Shown here piece by piece: positions 9,531 through 18,754 of a stretch of DNA of 64,000 nucleotides; within the stretch, counting starts at the first letter, position 1, and each line of letters begins with the position of its first letter. The notes under the pieces are model-generated. The model saw only the letters and a list, made by a program, of their open reading frames with translations, had not been told where the DNA came from and ran no database searches. The DNA is from Flavimaricola marinus (GTDB lineage: Bacteria; Pseudomonadota; Alphaproteobacteria; Rhodobacterales; Rhodobacteraceae). The stretch spans positions 62,001 through 126,000 of the forward strand of contig NZ_FXZK01000010.1 in NCBI RefSeq assembly GCF_900184895.1, given 5' to 3'. Made by a program: the position numbers and the translations under genes.

Positions 9531-10151
9531 ATGGCTGACGCGCTGCCCAGTTGGGCGATCAAGGGGGAGTTGATCCTCAACTGCAATTGCACGGTATTCT
9601 GCCCCTGCGTGGTGAGCCTTGGCAAACACCCGCCCACCGAAGGCTATTGCCAGGCCTGGGTCGGAGTGCGGATCGACGAGGGGCATCACGACGGCGAAGA
9701 CCTCTCGGGGCTGAACGTCGGGCTGCTGATGGACATTCCCGGCAACATGGGGCGCGGCAACTGGAAGGCGGCGGCGTTCATCGACGACCGGGCTTCCGAG
9801 GCGGCCTATGACGGCTTGGTGCGGATCTTTTCCGGGGCCGGGCGCGGAACGACCGGGCTCTTCGGGATCATGGTCTCTGAGTTTCTGGGGGCCGAGCGTC
9901 AGCCCGTGACCTACACCACCGAGGGCCGCACCCGGCATCTGACCGTGGGCAAAAAGATCAAGGGGGCCGTGACCCCGATCGGCGGCAAGGACCCGGACCA
10001 GGAGGTGGTCGTCAAGAACACCGAATACTGGATGGGTGCCGACGTCACCATCGCGCAGGCCGACAGGGGCCGGGTCCGCAGCCACGGCCGGGTCTGGGAT
10101 TTCGAAGGCCGCTCGGCCGAGATCTGCCAGATCGACTGGGCCGGTCCCTGA
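9531..10151 (+). CDS. DUF1326 domain protein
   Basis: A 206-residue protein without membrane segments. The N-terminus reads GELILNCNCTVFCPCVVSLG, giving a C-x-C-x4-C-x-C arrangement followed by EGYCQAWVGV; this cysteine-rich opening defines DUF1326. The rest is predicted beta-rich (DFEGRSAEICQIDW near the end, with another cysteine). The protein lacks a signal peptide, so it is probably cytoplasmic. GGGAGGA stands 6 bases before the ATG. It starts 11 bases after the DUF2182 gene and is surely co-transcribed. Metal or thiol chemistry is a reasonable inference from the cysteines, not a demonstrated function. Confidence 0.85.
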   Translation: MADALPSWAIKGELILNCNCTVFCPCVVSLGKHPPTEGYCQAWVGVRIDEGHHDGEDLSGLNVGLLMDIPGNMGRGNWKAAAFIDDRASEAAYDGLVRIFSGAGRGTTGLFGIMVSEFLGAERQPVTYTTEGRTRHLTVGKKIKGAVTPIGGKDPDQEVVVKNTEYWMGADVTIAQADRGRVRSHGRVWDFEGRSAEICQIDWAGP

Positions 10152-10198
10152 CGCGGACGAGCTTTAGGCTGGCCGCGCGCGGTTTGAACCGGTGGTTT

Positions 10199-10253
10199 GG
10201 GGGCTCTGCCCCCGGCCTGCGGCCTCCCCCGGGATATTTTTGACCCAAAGAAG
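10199..10253 (+). repeat. GC-rich double-hairpin intergenic element, copy 2
   Basis: Same architecture as the element at 4029: GGGGGCTCTGCCCCC, then an inner palindrome GGCC-TGC-GGCC, then TCCCCCGGGATATTTTTG and a tail CCAAAGAAG. The T-run after the closing C5 gives it a clear intrinsic-terminator shape for the DUF1326 gene upstream. The inner palindrome differs between copies while both arms are kept, which means the folding is conserved rather than the exact sequence. Confidence 0.78.
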
Positions 10254-10340
10254 CTATGGCATTTCACCGCGCCCGAAGGGTGGTGGCTTGACCATCGCCG
10301 CCGCTTGCCGCACCCATGGCTGAGACACAGGAGAGCCGTG

Positions 10341-13300
10341 ATGAGCGTATGGGATTTCTGGATCGACCGGGGCGGCACCTTTACCGACGTGGTGGGGCGT
10401 GACCCTGACGGGGCGTTGCATCCGCTGAAACTCTTGTCGGAGAATCCCGGCGTCTACGAGGATGCCGCGATCGAGGGGATCTCGCGTCTGCTGGGTGGGA
10501 TCGATCCGGAGCGCATCGGCACCGTCAAGATGGGCACCACGGTGGCCACCAACGCCCTGCTCGAGCGCAAGGGCGACCGCACCCTTCTGTTGATCACCCG
10601 TGGGTTCAAGGACGCCTTGCGTCTGGCCTATCAGGGTCGTCCGGACATCTTTGCCAAGGAAATCATCCTGCCCGAGCAGCTCTATGATCGTGTGATCGAG
10701 GTCGACGAACGTCAGCGGGCCGATGGCACGGTCGAGCAGCCCATCGATCTGGAGGCCTTGCGCGCGCCCTTGCAGGCGGCCCGCGCGGAGGGGATCGACG
10801 CGGTGGCGATCGTGCTGATGCACAGCTGGCGCGCGCCCGTGCACGAGGTGGCGCTGGCCCGGATGGTCCGCGAGATGGGCTTTGGCCAGGTCTCGGTCAG
10901 CCACGAGGTCTCGCCCCTTGTGAAGCTGGTGGGCCGCGGCGACACGACCGTCGTCGATGCCTATCTGTCGCCGATCCTGCGCCGCTATGTGGCTCGCGTG
11001 GCGGGCGCTCTGGGGGCGACGCCTGCGGGCGCGCCGGGGCCGACGCTGCAATTCATGATGTCCTCCGGCGGCATGACGGCAGCCGAGCAGTTCCAGGGCA
11101 AGGACGCGATCCTGTCAGGCCCCGCCGGCGGCGTCGTCGGCATGGTCGAGACCGCCCGGGATGCCGGGTTCGACCGGGTCATCGGCTTTGACATGGGCGG
11201 CACCTCGACCGACGTGGCCCACCACGCCGACGGCTATGAGCGGGCCTTCGACACCGAGGTGGCGGGGGTGCGCATCCGGGCGCCGATGATGCGCATTCAC
11301 ACCGTCGCCGCCGGCGGCGGGTCGATCCTGCACGCCGAGCCGGGCCGCTTTCGCGTCGGCCCCGACAGCGCTGGCGCCGATCCGGGGCCCGCCGCCTATG
11401 GACGGGGCGGCCCGCTCACGGTCACCGACGCCAACGTCATGCTCGGCAAGCTCAACCCCGATCTCTTTCCCGCGATCTTTGGCCCCGGCCAGGATCAGCC
11501 GCTCGACCGCGACACCGTCGCTGCGAAGTTTGCGGACATCGCCGCCCGCGAGGGCAAGAGCGCCGAGGATATCGCCGAGGGCTTTATCACCATCGCCGTG
11601 GCCAACATGGCCAATGCGATCAAGAAGATCTCCGTGCAGCGCGGCTATGACGTCACTCGCTACCTGCTCAATTCCTTTGGCGGGGCCGGGGGGCAGCACG
11701 CCTGCCTCGTGGCCGATGCTCTGGGAATGGAAGCGGTGCTGATCCACCCGCTCTCGGGGCTGCTCTCGGCCTACGGGATCGGGCTGGCGCGGGTCTCTGC
11801 CAGCCGCCAGCAGGGGCTTGTCGAGGCGCTGCACGATGCGCCCGGGCTCGCGGCGCTCACGGCCGATCTGACCGCCAAGGTCAGCGCCGATCTGGCGGCC
11901 CAAGGGATCACGGACCACGACGCCCGCACCACGCTGCACCTGCGCTACGCCGGCACGGACACCACCCTGCCCGTGGCGGATGGACCCGGCGCGCAAGCGG
12001 ATTTCGAAGCCGCCCATCAGGCGCAGTTCGGCTTTATCGACCCCGAGCGCGAGATCATCATCGAGGCGGTCGAGGTCGAAGGCGCCGAGGCCCGGCCCGA
12101 CACCGGGCGGCCCCCCGAAATCGACGCCGAGGCGAACACCCCAAAGGGCGCGACACGCCCGCTCTATACCGGTGGCGCGTGGCATCAGGCGCAGGTGCTG
12201 CACCGTGAGGCGCTCGGCCCCGGCGCCGAGATCAAGGGCCCCGCGATCCTCGTCGAGGCCAACCAGACCATCATCGTAGAGCCGGGCTGGACGGCCAAGC
12301 TCACCGCTCAGGACCACATCCTGATGCAGCGGCACGAGGCGGCGGACCGGGCGCAGGCCGCGGGGACAGAGGCCGATCCGATCCTGCTCGAAGTGTTCAA
12401 CAACCTGTTCATGAACATCGCCGAACAGATGGGGGTGGCCCTGCAAAACACCGCCCAATCGGTGAACATCAAGGAACGGCTGGATTTCTCCTGCGCGGTG
12501 TTCGACGCCTCGGGGGCCTTGGTTGCCAACGCGCCGCACATGCCGGTTCACCTCGGGTCCATGGACCGCTCCGTCGAAGCGGTGATCCGCAACAACCCGG
12601 TGATCAACCCGGGCGACGCCTTCGCGCTGAACGCGCCCTACAACGGCGGCACGCACCTGCCCGATATCACCGTGGTCTCGCCGGTCTTCGACGACGACGA
12701 CCGCGAAATCCTGTTCTGGACCGCCTCGCGCGGGCACCATGCCGATGTCGGCGGCACGGCTCCGGGGTCGATGACGCCGCTGGCCACCACGGTCGACGAA
12801 GAGGGGGTGCTGATCGACAACCTCCACCTCGTCAAGGGCGGCAGGTTTCAGGAGCAGGCGCTGCTCGATACGCTGACCGATCACCCATATCCGGCGCGTA
12901 ATCCGGGGCAGAACGTGGCCGACCTCAAGGCGCAGGTGGCGGCCAATGCAAGGGGGGCGGCCGAGCTGAAACGGATCGTCGCCGATTTCGGGCTCGACGT
13001 GGTGCAGGCCTATATGGGGCATGTGCAGGACAACGCCGCCGAAGAGGTCGCGCGGCTTCTCGGTCGGCTCAGCGACTGTTCCTGCGACTACCTCACCGAC
13101 ACAGGGCAGACGATCCGGGTCAAGATCACCGTGGACCGCGACGCCCGCACCGCCCATGTCGATTTCACCGGCACCAGCCCCGCGATGGAGAACAACTTCA
13201 ACGCGCCAGAGCCGGTCGCCCGCGCCGCCGTGCTCTATGTGTTCCGGGTGATGGTCGAAAGCCCGATCCCGATGAACGCAGGCTGCCTGCGGCCCGTCAC

Positions 13301-13910
13301 CATCACCATCCCCGATGGCTGTATGCTGCGGCCCGAATATCCGCGCGCGGTCGTCGCCGGAAACGTGGAAACGTCGCAGCACGTGACCAACGCGTTGTTT
13401 CAGGCGCTGGGAGCCTTGGCCAATGCCCAAGGGACGATGAACAACACCACCTTCGGCAATGCCACGCACCAGTATTACGAGACGATCTGCTCGGGATCGC
13501 CCGCGGGGCAGATGAACGACGGCACCGCCTTTGCCGGAACCTCCGGTGTGCACACGCACATGACGAACTCGCGGCTGACCGATCCCGAAGTGCTGGAGAT
13601 GCGGTTCCCGGTCCTCCTCGAAGAGTTCAGCCTGCGGCCCGGCTCCGGTGGCGACGGAGCCTGCCGAGGGGGTGACGGGACGCGGCGGGTGCTGCGCTTC
13701 CTCGAAGCGATGGATCTGGCGATCCTCTCGTCGCACCGGTCCCGGCCCCCGCAGGGGATCGCGGGCGGCGGCGACGGGCAGGTGGGGCGAACCGAGGTGC
13801 GCCGGCTCGACGGCACCGTCGAAGAGCTTGCCGCCTGCGCCCAGACCGCCCTCGAACCGGGCGAGGCGGTGATCGTCACGACGCCCACGCCGGGCGGCTT
13901 CGGGACGTAG
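10341..13910 (+). CDS. hydantoinase/5-oxoprolinase, HyuA-HyuB fusion
   Basis: ATP-dependent cyclic-amide hydrolase; the fused architecture is typical of 5-oxoprolinase, which opens 5-oxoproline to glutamate. The 1189 residues contain a HyuA half with [12 protein letters not shown] (6-17), [13 protein letters not shown] and [12 protein letters not shown], the phosphate-binding loops of this actin-like domain. The HyuB half begins near residue 680 ([17 protein letters not shown]) and ends with [16 protein letters not shown]. The ATG at 10341 follows AGGAG by 8 bases and gives [12 protein letters not shown], the usual start. With glutathione reductase about 5 kb away a link to the glutathione cycle is tempting but unproven; N-methylhydantoinase or carboxylase relatives share the fold. 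Confidence 0.9.
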   Translation: MSVWDFWIDRGGTFTDVVGRDPDGALHPLKLLSENPGVYEDAAIEGISRLLGGIDPERIGTVKMGTTVATNALLERKGDRTLLLITRGFKDALRLAYQGRPDIFAKEIILPEQLYDRVIEVDERQRADGTVEQPIDLEALRAPLQAARAEGIDAVAIVLMHSWRAPVHEVALARMVREMGFGQVSVSHEVSPLVKLVGRGDTTVVDAYLSPILRRYVARVAGALGATPAGAPGPTLQFMMSSGGMTAAEQFQGKDAILSGPAGGVVGMVETARDAGFDRVIGFDMGGTSTDVAHHADGYERAFDTEVAGVRIRAPMMRIHTVAAGGGSILHAEPGRFRVGPDSAGADPGPAAYGRGGPLTVTDANVMLGKLNPDLFPAIFGPGQDQPLDRDTVAAKFADIAAREGKSAEDIAEGFITIAVANMANAIKKISVQRGYDVTRYLLNSFGGAGGQHACLVADALGMEAVLIHPLSGLLSAYGIGLARVSASRQQGLVEALHDAPGLAALTADLTAKVSADLAAQGITDHDARTTLHLRYAGTDTTLPVADGPGAQADFEAAHQAQFGFIDPEREIIIEAVEVEGAEARPDTGRPPEIDAEANTPKGATRPLYTGGAWHQAQVLHREALGPGAEIKGPAILVEANQTIIVEPGWTAKLTAQDHILMQRHEAADRAQAAGTEADPILLEVFNNLFMNIAEQMGVALQNTAQSVNIKERLDFSCAVFDASGALVANAPHMPVHLGSMDRSVEAVIRNNPVINPGDAFALNAPYNGGTHLPDITVVSPVFDDDDREILFWTASRGHHADVGGTAPGSMTPLATTVDEEGVLIDNLHLVKGGRFQEQALLDTLTDHPYPARNPGQNVADLKAQVAANARGAAELKRIVADFGLDVVQAYMGHVQDNAAEEVARLLGRLSDCSCDYLTDTGQTIRVKITVDRDARTAHVDFTGTSPAMENNFNAPEPVARAAVLYVFRVMVESPIPMNAGCLRPVTITIPDGCMLRPEYPRAVVAGNVETSQHVTNALFQALGALANAQGTMNNTTFGNATHQYYETICSGSPAGQMNDGTAFAGTSGVHTHMTNSRLTDPEVLEMRFPVLLEEFSLRPGSGGDGACRGGDGTRRVLRFLEAMDLAILSSHRSRPPQGIAGGGDGQVGRTEVRRLDGTVEELAACAQTALEPGEAVIVTTPTPGGFGT

Positions 13911-13983
13911 TGTTAACCACGGCCCTTGGGCACAAGTGCCGAAAATGACACCGACCGGATACCGACGTGGTACCGACGGCATA

Positions 13984-14009
13984 CCGCAGCGGCCGTCGCG
14001 CCGCTGCGG
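13984..14009. other. inverted repeat downstream of the oxoprolinase gene
   Basis: Perfect 9-bp arms CCGCAGCGG and CCGCTGCGG around an 8-base loop, 74 bases after the oxoprolinase stop. No T-run follows, so it could be a Rho-assisted or processing hairpin; it also separates the upstream gene from the metal-uptake promoter. Confidence 0.5.
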
Positions 14010-14040
14010 AATCGGTTAACGGCCCGGGAAAAAACCGCGT

Positions 14041-14061
14041 TATTGCGAGCCATTCGCAATA
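14041..14061. promoter_or_regulatory. Fur-family-like operator 1 of the metal ABC operon
   Basis: Perfect dyad with 8-bp arms TATTGCGA and TCGCAATA around a 5-bp centre GCCAT. It lies just upstream of the likely -35 of the metal importer operon. Geometry and the ATTC core resemble operators of Fur/Mur/Zur-type repressors. Assignment to Mur (manganese) is an inference from the transporter type. Confidence 0.65.
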
Positions 14062-14064
14062 GGC

Positions 14065-14092
14065 TTGACTTTTTGCGAACCATTCTCATATT
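14065..14092 (+). promoter_or_regulatory. likely sigma-70-type promoter of the metal ABC operon
   Basis: TTGACT (14065-14070), a 16-bp spacer and CATATT (14087-14092), four of six bases matching TATAAT. The second dyad covers the spacer and -10, so repressor binding would block polymerase. The first codon of the binding protein is about 38 bases downstream of the -10. Confidence 0.5.
14071..14091. promoter_or_regulatory. Fur-family-like operator 2 of the metal ABC operon
   Basis: A degenerate second copy of the upstream dyad: TTTTGCGA, ACCAT, TCTCATAT, exactly 30 bp (about three helical turns) after the first. It overlaps the predicted promoter spacer and -10. The same 8-5-8 spacing and shared core TGCGA(A/G)CCATTC argue that one regulator binds both cooperatively. 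Confidence 0.6.
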
Positions 14093-14129
14093 GAGCAAGA
14101 CAGCACACTTTCCCCAAACAGGACAGCAA

Positions 14130-15113
14130 ATGCCCTCCACAGACTCCAGATCCGCGGTTTCTCCGACCCGCAGACAGACGCTCTTCGGCCTTGCTGCATT
14201 GGGCTTTGCGAGCACTCCCGCCCTGGCACAATCGCCGCTCTCGATCGTTGCCACGACAGGCATGATCGCCGACACGGCACAGACGCTCGGCGGCGATCTG
14301 GTCAGCGTCCGGGCGCTGATGGGCCCCGGTGTCGACCCGCACGCCTACCGGCAGACGCGTAGCGACATCGTGGCGCTCTCGCGGGCCGATCTGGTGCTCT
14401 GGCACGGCCTCTACCTCGAGGCGCAGATGGAGGAATTGTTCAATGATCTCAGTAGGACGCGCGACGTTGTTGCGGTGACGAACGGGCTGGACCGTGGCCT
14501 GCTTCTGGCCCATGACGACTATGCCGACCGGTTCGATCCGCACGTCTGGATGACCCCGCAACTCTGGGCAAACGTGACCGACGCCATCGCCGCGGCGCTC
14601 CGCACCGCGGACCCCGACAACGCCGCCACCTACATGGAGCGGACGGCCGACTACAAGGCCGAGCTAGAGCGGCTCGCGGCCTATGCGACCGAGGTTCTGT
14701 CGAGTGTCCCCGACACCGCCCGCGTCCTCGTCACCGCCCATGACGCCTTCAGCTATTTCGGGCGTGACTTTGGCTTTGAAGTGCTTGGAATTCAAGGAAT
14801 ATCCACCGAAAGCGAGGCGGGCGTTCAGCGCATCGGAGAGCTGGTCGACACCCTCGTCGAACGCGACATCAAGGCGGTATTCGTGGAAAGCTCGGTCTCC
14901 GACAGGTCGGTCCGCGCACTGATCGAAGGCGCCGCCGCACAGGGTCACGAAGTGGCCATCGGAGGCGAGCTTTACTCCGACGCGATGGGCTCGGAAGGCA
15001 GCTACGAAGGCACCTACCTCGGGATGATCGACCACAACGTCACCACCATCGCTAGGGCTCTGGGCGGCACCGCCCCAGAGGCCGGCCGCCTCGGAAAACT
15101 GGGGGCCGCATGA
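14130..15113 (+). CDS. metal ABC transporter substrate-binding protein (Mn/Fe type)
   Basis: Periplasmic cluster-9 binding protein that captures a divalent metal for the importer encoded next. The 327 residues start with a signal peptide carrying RRQTLFGLAALGFASTPALA, whose twin arginine suggests possible Tat export. Likely metal ligands are the histidines in GVDPHAY and FDPHVWM, the glutamate in FVESSVSDRS and the aspartate in GGELYSDAMG. The last motif and the absence of a histidine-rich loop favour manganese or iron over zinc. The ATG at 14130 is preferred over the longer open frame because it gives the signal peptide and falls after the promoter. Its stop overlaps the next start by four bases. 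Confidence 0.9.
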   Translation: MPSTDSRSAVSPTRRQTLFGLAALGFASTPALAQSPLSIVATTGMIADTAQTLGGDLVSVRALMGPGVDPHAYRQTRSDIVALSRADLVLWHGLYLEAQMEELFNDLSRTRDVVAVTNGLDRGLLLAHDDYADRFDPHVWMTPQLWANVTDAIAAALRTADPDNAATYMERTADYKAELERLAAYATEVLSSVPDTARVLVTAHDAFSYFGRDFGFEVLGIQGISTESEAGVQRIGELVDTLVERDIKAVFVESSVSDRSVRALIEGAAAQGHEVAIGGELYSDAMGSEGSYEGTYLGMIDHNVTTIARALGGTAPEAGRLGKLGAA

Positions 15114-15925
15114 CAACGCCAGAGCTTCGGATCGCGGCGGACAACGCGGCAAAGATGGCCGCGTCCACGCAGGTGAGCGCGATGAAAATCCGCGGTATGA
15201 CAGTGTCTTACGGCGAGAAGCCGGCGCTGTTTTCGGTCGATGCCGATTTCGCGTCAGGCGCGATGACCGCGATCATCGGCCCCAACGGCGCGGGCAAATC
15301 CACGCTGCTCAAAGCGGCCCTGGGCATCGTGCCGCGACTCTCGGGCGAGGTCTCGGTCTTCGATCGCCCCTTGTCGGTTTCGCGCGACCGGATCGCCTAT
15401 GTGCCGCAACGGGCGAGTGTCGATTGGGATTTTCCCACTCGGGTCTTTGACGTCGTTTTGATGGGTCTTTACAGGCAGTTGGGACTTCTCGGACGGGTCA
15501 AGGCGCGGCACCGGCAGACCGCTCTGGAGTGCCTCGACCGGGTCGGCATGGCCGACTTCGCGGACCGGCAGATCGGGCAATTGTCCGGAGGCCAACAACA
15601 GCGCGTGTTTCTGGCCCGGTCCTTGGCGCAGGGGGCCGATCTCTACCTGCTCGACGAGCCGTTCGCCGGGGTCGATGCTGCCACCGAAGCTGCGATAATT
15701 GCAGTTCTCAAGGAATTGAAGAATCAGGGTAAATCGGTCGTGGCGGTGCATCACGATCTGGCCACTGTGACCCGCTATTTCGACCGTGTCCTGCTGCTGA
15801 ACGTCAACAAGGTGGCCGAAGGGCCCGTGGCGAGTGCCTTTACCTCCGAGACGATATCGCAGACCTACGGCGGCCGCTTGGCATCGGCGCAGATCGACCA
15901 ACTCGGATTGCTGGTCGTACCATGA
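15110..15925 (+). CDS. metal ABC transporter ATP-binding protein
   Basis: Cytoplasmic ATPase of the metal importer, 271 residues. Walker A is GPNGAGKST (about 57-65), the signature LSGGQQQRV, Walker B LYLLDEPFAGVD, and the switch histidine lies in VAVHHDL. The N-terminus has about 25 extra residues before MKIRGMTVSYGEK; the first ATG is kept because ATGA overlaps the previous stop, the arrangement used by all four genes of the operon, but MKIRG is a possible alternative start. The N-terminal extension is unusual for the family. Confidence 0.9.
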   Translation: MTTPELRIAADNAAKMAASTQVSAMKIRGMTVSYGEKPALFSVDADFASGAMTAIIGPNGAGKSTLLKAALGIVPRLSGEVSVFDRPLSVSRDRIAYVPQRASVDWDFPTRVFDVVLMGLYRQLGLLGRVKARHRQTALECLDRVGMADFADRQIGQLSGGQQQRVFLARSLAQGADLYLLDEPFAGVDAATEAAIIAVLKELKNQGKSVVAVHHDLATVTRYFDRVLLLNVNKVAEGPVASAFTSETISQTYGGRLASAQIDQLGLLVVP

Positions 15926-17127
15926 CAGAACTCTGGCAGGCGCTCACCTTGCAGGCGGGCTACAACGCCAGTCTGGTGGCCTTGGGGGCCGGTCTGCTAG
16001 GGCTGTCGGCAGGGGCAGCGGGCAGCTTCATGGTGCTGCGCAAACGAGCCCTCGTGTCGGATGCGATGGCGCATTCGACCTTGCCGGGGGTCGGCATTGC
16101 CTTCCTCATAATGGTGTCGTTTGGCGGCGAGGGGCGCAATCTGGCCGGGCTCCTGATCGGTTCGGCGGTGACCGCGACGCTGGGCCTCTATCTCGTGGAC
16201 TGGATCAGCAGACGGACACGCCTTGCCGAAGACGCCGCGATTGGCGCTGTTTTATCGGTGTTTTTCGGTTTTGGCGTGGTTTTGCTCACCGTGATCCAGA
16301 CCATGAGCGCGGGTCGCCAAGCTGGGTTAGAGAGCTTCCTCTTGGGCTCCACCGCCGGGATGCTGTTCAGCGATGCCGTTACGATCGCGGGCGGTGGGGC
16401 GATTGCCTTGGCGGTGATCTGGCTGTTGCGCCGCCCGATGACCTTGGTGGCGTTCGACGCGGGGTTCGCACAGGCCAGCGGCGTCAACGTGCGTCAGACA
16501 GACCTTGCAATGATGGCGCTTGTCATGGGGGTGACGGTCATCGGGCTCAAATTCGTGGGGCTGATCCTGATCGTGGCGCTCTTGATCATTCCGGCCGTCA
16601 CCGCGCGGTTCTGGACCAACCGGGCCGAGGCATTGCTGTGGATCGCGGCCGGCGTGGGCGGTGCGTCGGGCTATATCGGGGCGGCAGTTTCCGCCAGCGC
16701 GCCTGACTTGCCGACCGGGCCGATCATCGTTCTGATCGCGGCTGCAATTTTCGTTTTCTCTATGTTTTTTGCTCCTTTGCGCGGCGTTCTTTATGCAGTG
16801 ATCCGGCATCAGAGGTTTCAGGAGCGCGTGCATTTGCGGCAAGGTCTCTTGGCGATGGCCCGGTCGGAGCCGATCCACGACAAGATGACCCTTCGCCTTC
16901 TCTTGCGGGCAGGCTATATCCGGGCCGACGGGGTTGCGACCAAGGCGGGCGCAGCACAAGCCGCCAAAGCCGCCCGCGACGAGCGCCGCTGGACCACCGC
17001 GCGGCAGGTGCACCACGATTCGGCACAGACGGGCCGCTACGACGGGCTGACGCCCATCGAGAGCGTCTTTACCCCCGACGAGATTGCGTTGTTCGACGAA
17101 CACCTTGCAGGAGCGCCCCGATCATGA
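15922..17127 (+). CDS. metal ABC transporter permease with C-terminal DtxR-like domain
   Basis: First of two permeases, 401 residues. The first 283 form the cluster-9 membrane domain with GSFMVLRKRALVSDAMAHST (cytoplasmic coupling motif) and some eight hydrophobic segments. Residues about 290-401 are soluble: a predicted winged helix with LLRAGYIRADGVATKAG and a helix ending TPDEIALFDEHL. Both resemble parts of DtxR/MntR iron or manganese repressors, with a histidine pair RQVHHDSAQ at the expected place. The domain could sense metal on the cytoplasmic face. ATGA overlaps join it to genes on both sides. Fold assignment of the tail is by eye. Confidence 0.88.
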   Translation: MTELWQALTLQAGYNASLVALGAGLLGLSAGAAGSFMVLRKRALVSDAMAHSTLPGVGIAFLIMVSFGGEGRNLAGLLIGSAVTATLGLYLVDWISRRTRLAEDAAIGAVLSVFFGFGVVLLTVIQTMSAGRQAGLESFLLGSTAGMLFSDAVTIAGGGAIALAVIWLLRRPMTLVAFDAGFAQASGVNVRQTDLAMMALVMGVTVIGLKFVGLILIVALLIIPAVTARFWTNRAEALLWIAAGVGGASGYIGAAVSASAPDLPTGPIIVLIAAAIFVFSMFFAPLRGVLYAVIRHQRFQERVHLRQGLLAMARSEPIHDKMTLRLLLRAGYIRADGVATKAGAAQAAKAARDERRWTTARQVHHDSAQTGRYDGLTPIESVFTPDEIALFDEHLAGAPRS

Positions 17128-18053
17128 GCGCCGAGTTCGTGCAGTTGAGCCTGACGCCGATCCTGATCGGGACGCTCGCGGCGATAGCCTGTGCCTTGCC
17201 GGGCAATTTCTTGATCCTGCGCAAACAGGCGCTGATCGGGGATGCGATCAGCCATGTCGTGCTGCCCGGCATCGTGGTGGCGTTTCTGCTGACGGGCACG
17301 ATCGCTGCGGTTCCGATGCTGATCGGGGCGGGCGCGGCGGCGGTCGTGGCGGTGCTGCTGATCGAGGCGATCAAGCGGTTGGGGCGGATCGATCCGGGGG
17401 CAGCGATGGGTGTCGTCTTTACGGCGCTCTTTGCGGGCGGTGTCTTGCTGCTCGAGCAATCGGATACCAGCGGCGTCCACCTGGATGTGGAGCACGCGCT
17501 AATGGGGAGCCTCGAGAGCCTGATCTGGTTGGATGCGACGGGCTGGTCCTCGCTGACGGACCCAACTGCCTTGGCGCATTTGCCCCCCGAACTGGCCCGG
17601 ATCGCGGTCGTAGCGGCAGCGGTCATCGTGCTGACCTGGCTGTTCTGGCGACCGCTGGAACTGACCACTTTCGACGAAGGATTCGCCCGCACGATCGGGC
17701 TCCCGGTGACTGCAATCGGTTTCGGATTGGTGGTGGTCGCGGCCGTGGCTGCCGTAGCGGCGTTCGATGCGGTGGGCTCGATCATCGTGATCGCAATGTT
17801 CATCTGCCCTCCGGCGGCGGCGCGGCTGATGACGGATCGGTTGACGGTGCAGGTTTGGTGGAGCGTGGCCTTTGCCAGCCTCTCGGCCATTCTGGGTTAT
17901 ATCCTCGCAGGTTACGGACCGCTTTGGATCGGCCTCAACGACGCGGTGAGTGCAGCCGGAATGGTCGCGACCGTTTCGGGGGTGATCCTCATGCTCGCCG
18001 CATTGTTCGGCCCGAGACGGTCCCGCGTGGGGGAAGGCAAAGGCGGCGCGTAA
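17124..18053 (+). CDS. metal ABC transporter permease
   Basis: Second permease, 309 residues, with about eight membrane segments and the family loop NFLILRKQALIGDAISHVVLP. It lacks the soluble tail of its neighbour, so the importer is probably a heterodimer of a regulated and a plain permease. The start overlaps the upstream stop by four bases. It is the last gene of the operon; no clear terminator hairpin is seen in the 68 bp before the PqiA gene. Confidence 0.9.
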   Translation: MSAEFVQLSLTPILIGTLAAIACALPGNFLILRKQALIGDAISHVVLPGIVVAFLLTGTIAAVPMLIGAGAAAVVAVLLIEAIKRLGRIDPGAAMGVVFTALFAGGVLLLEQSDTSGVHLDVEHALMGSLESLIWLDATGWSSLTDPTALAHLPPELARIAVVAAAVIVLTWLFWRPLELTTFDEGFARTIGLPVTAIGFGLVVVAAVAAVAAFDAVGSIIVIAMFICPPAAARLMTDRLTVQVWWSVAFASLSAILGYILAGYGPLWIGLNDAVSAAGMVATVSGVILMLAALFGPRRSRVGEGKGGA

Positions 18054-18121
18054 CAACTCTAGTTGATGGTGTTTCCACTGCAGAAGCGCTAGAACGCCCA
18101 TAACCTTTGGGAGCCACCGCC

Positions 18122-18754
18122 TTGGCCGATACCTTCGACGATCTCGAAAACCTCATTGCATGCCCGCACTGTGATGCGTTGTATCACGTCGTTTCGCCGA
18201 AAGTCGGCGAACGGGCTGTCTGCCATCGCTGCCATGCCGTTCTGATTGCGCCGAAACGGCGGGCCGGCATGTCGATCATCATGTTGGCGCTGAGCGTCAT
18301 CGTGCTGGTCTTTGGTTCGATCTGGTTTCCTTTTCTGACCATTCACACATCCGGCTTCAGCAATTCGGCAACCCTTCTGGACGCCGCGTTCGCCTTTACC
18401 GACGGCCCGTTGCTCTTGCTGTCGCTGCCGGTACTGGCCCTGATCGTGGTGATCCCGCTGGCTCGGGTGATGTTGTTGATCTATGTGCTTTGGCCGGTCG
18501 TGCTGGATCGCAAGCCCTATCAGAAAGCACGGGAGGCGTTCCTGCTGTCGGAAAAGCTGCGGCCGTGGTCGATGGCCGAGATCTTTGCCCTCGGCTGCGC
18601 CGTCGCACTTGTCAAGGTCGCCGATCTGGCGCTGATCGGTTTTGGGCCCGCGTTCTACATGTTTTGCACCTTGGTCGTAATCATCGTGGTGCAGGACAAC
18701 TACATGTGCCGATGGTCGATCTGGGCATCGCTTGATCCAGAGCGTGACGTATGA
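18122..18754 (+). CDS. pqiA: paraquat-inducible protein A-type membrane protein (first copy)
   Basis: Inner-membrane partner of an MCE lipid-transport system, 210 residues. A zinc-ribbon-like opening LIACPHCDALYHVV...VCHRCHAVL carries two C-x2-C pairs, followed by four hydrophobic segments. E. coli PqiA is one protein with two such halves; here the halves are separate genes. I chose TTG 18122 because GGGAG lies 8 bases upstream; TTG 18107 is possible and would add five residues. The next gene starts inside its stop codon by a four-base overlap. Confidence 0.85.
   Translation: MADTFDDLENLIACPHCDALYHVVSPKVGERAVCHRCHAVLIAPKRRAGMSIIMLALSVIVLVFGSIWFPFLTIHTSGFSNSATLLDAAFAFTDGPLLLLSLPVLALIVVIPLARVMLLIYVLWPVVLDRKPYQKAREAFLLSEKLRPWSMAEIFALGCAVALVKVADLALIGFGPAFYMFCTLVVIIVVQDNYMCRWSIWASLDPERDV

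Noticed and set aside
11115-13982. 955-residue open frame opposite the oxoprolinase
   Set aside because: The plus-strand protein has clear family motifs throughout; the minus product is a GC-skew artefact.
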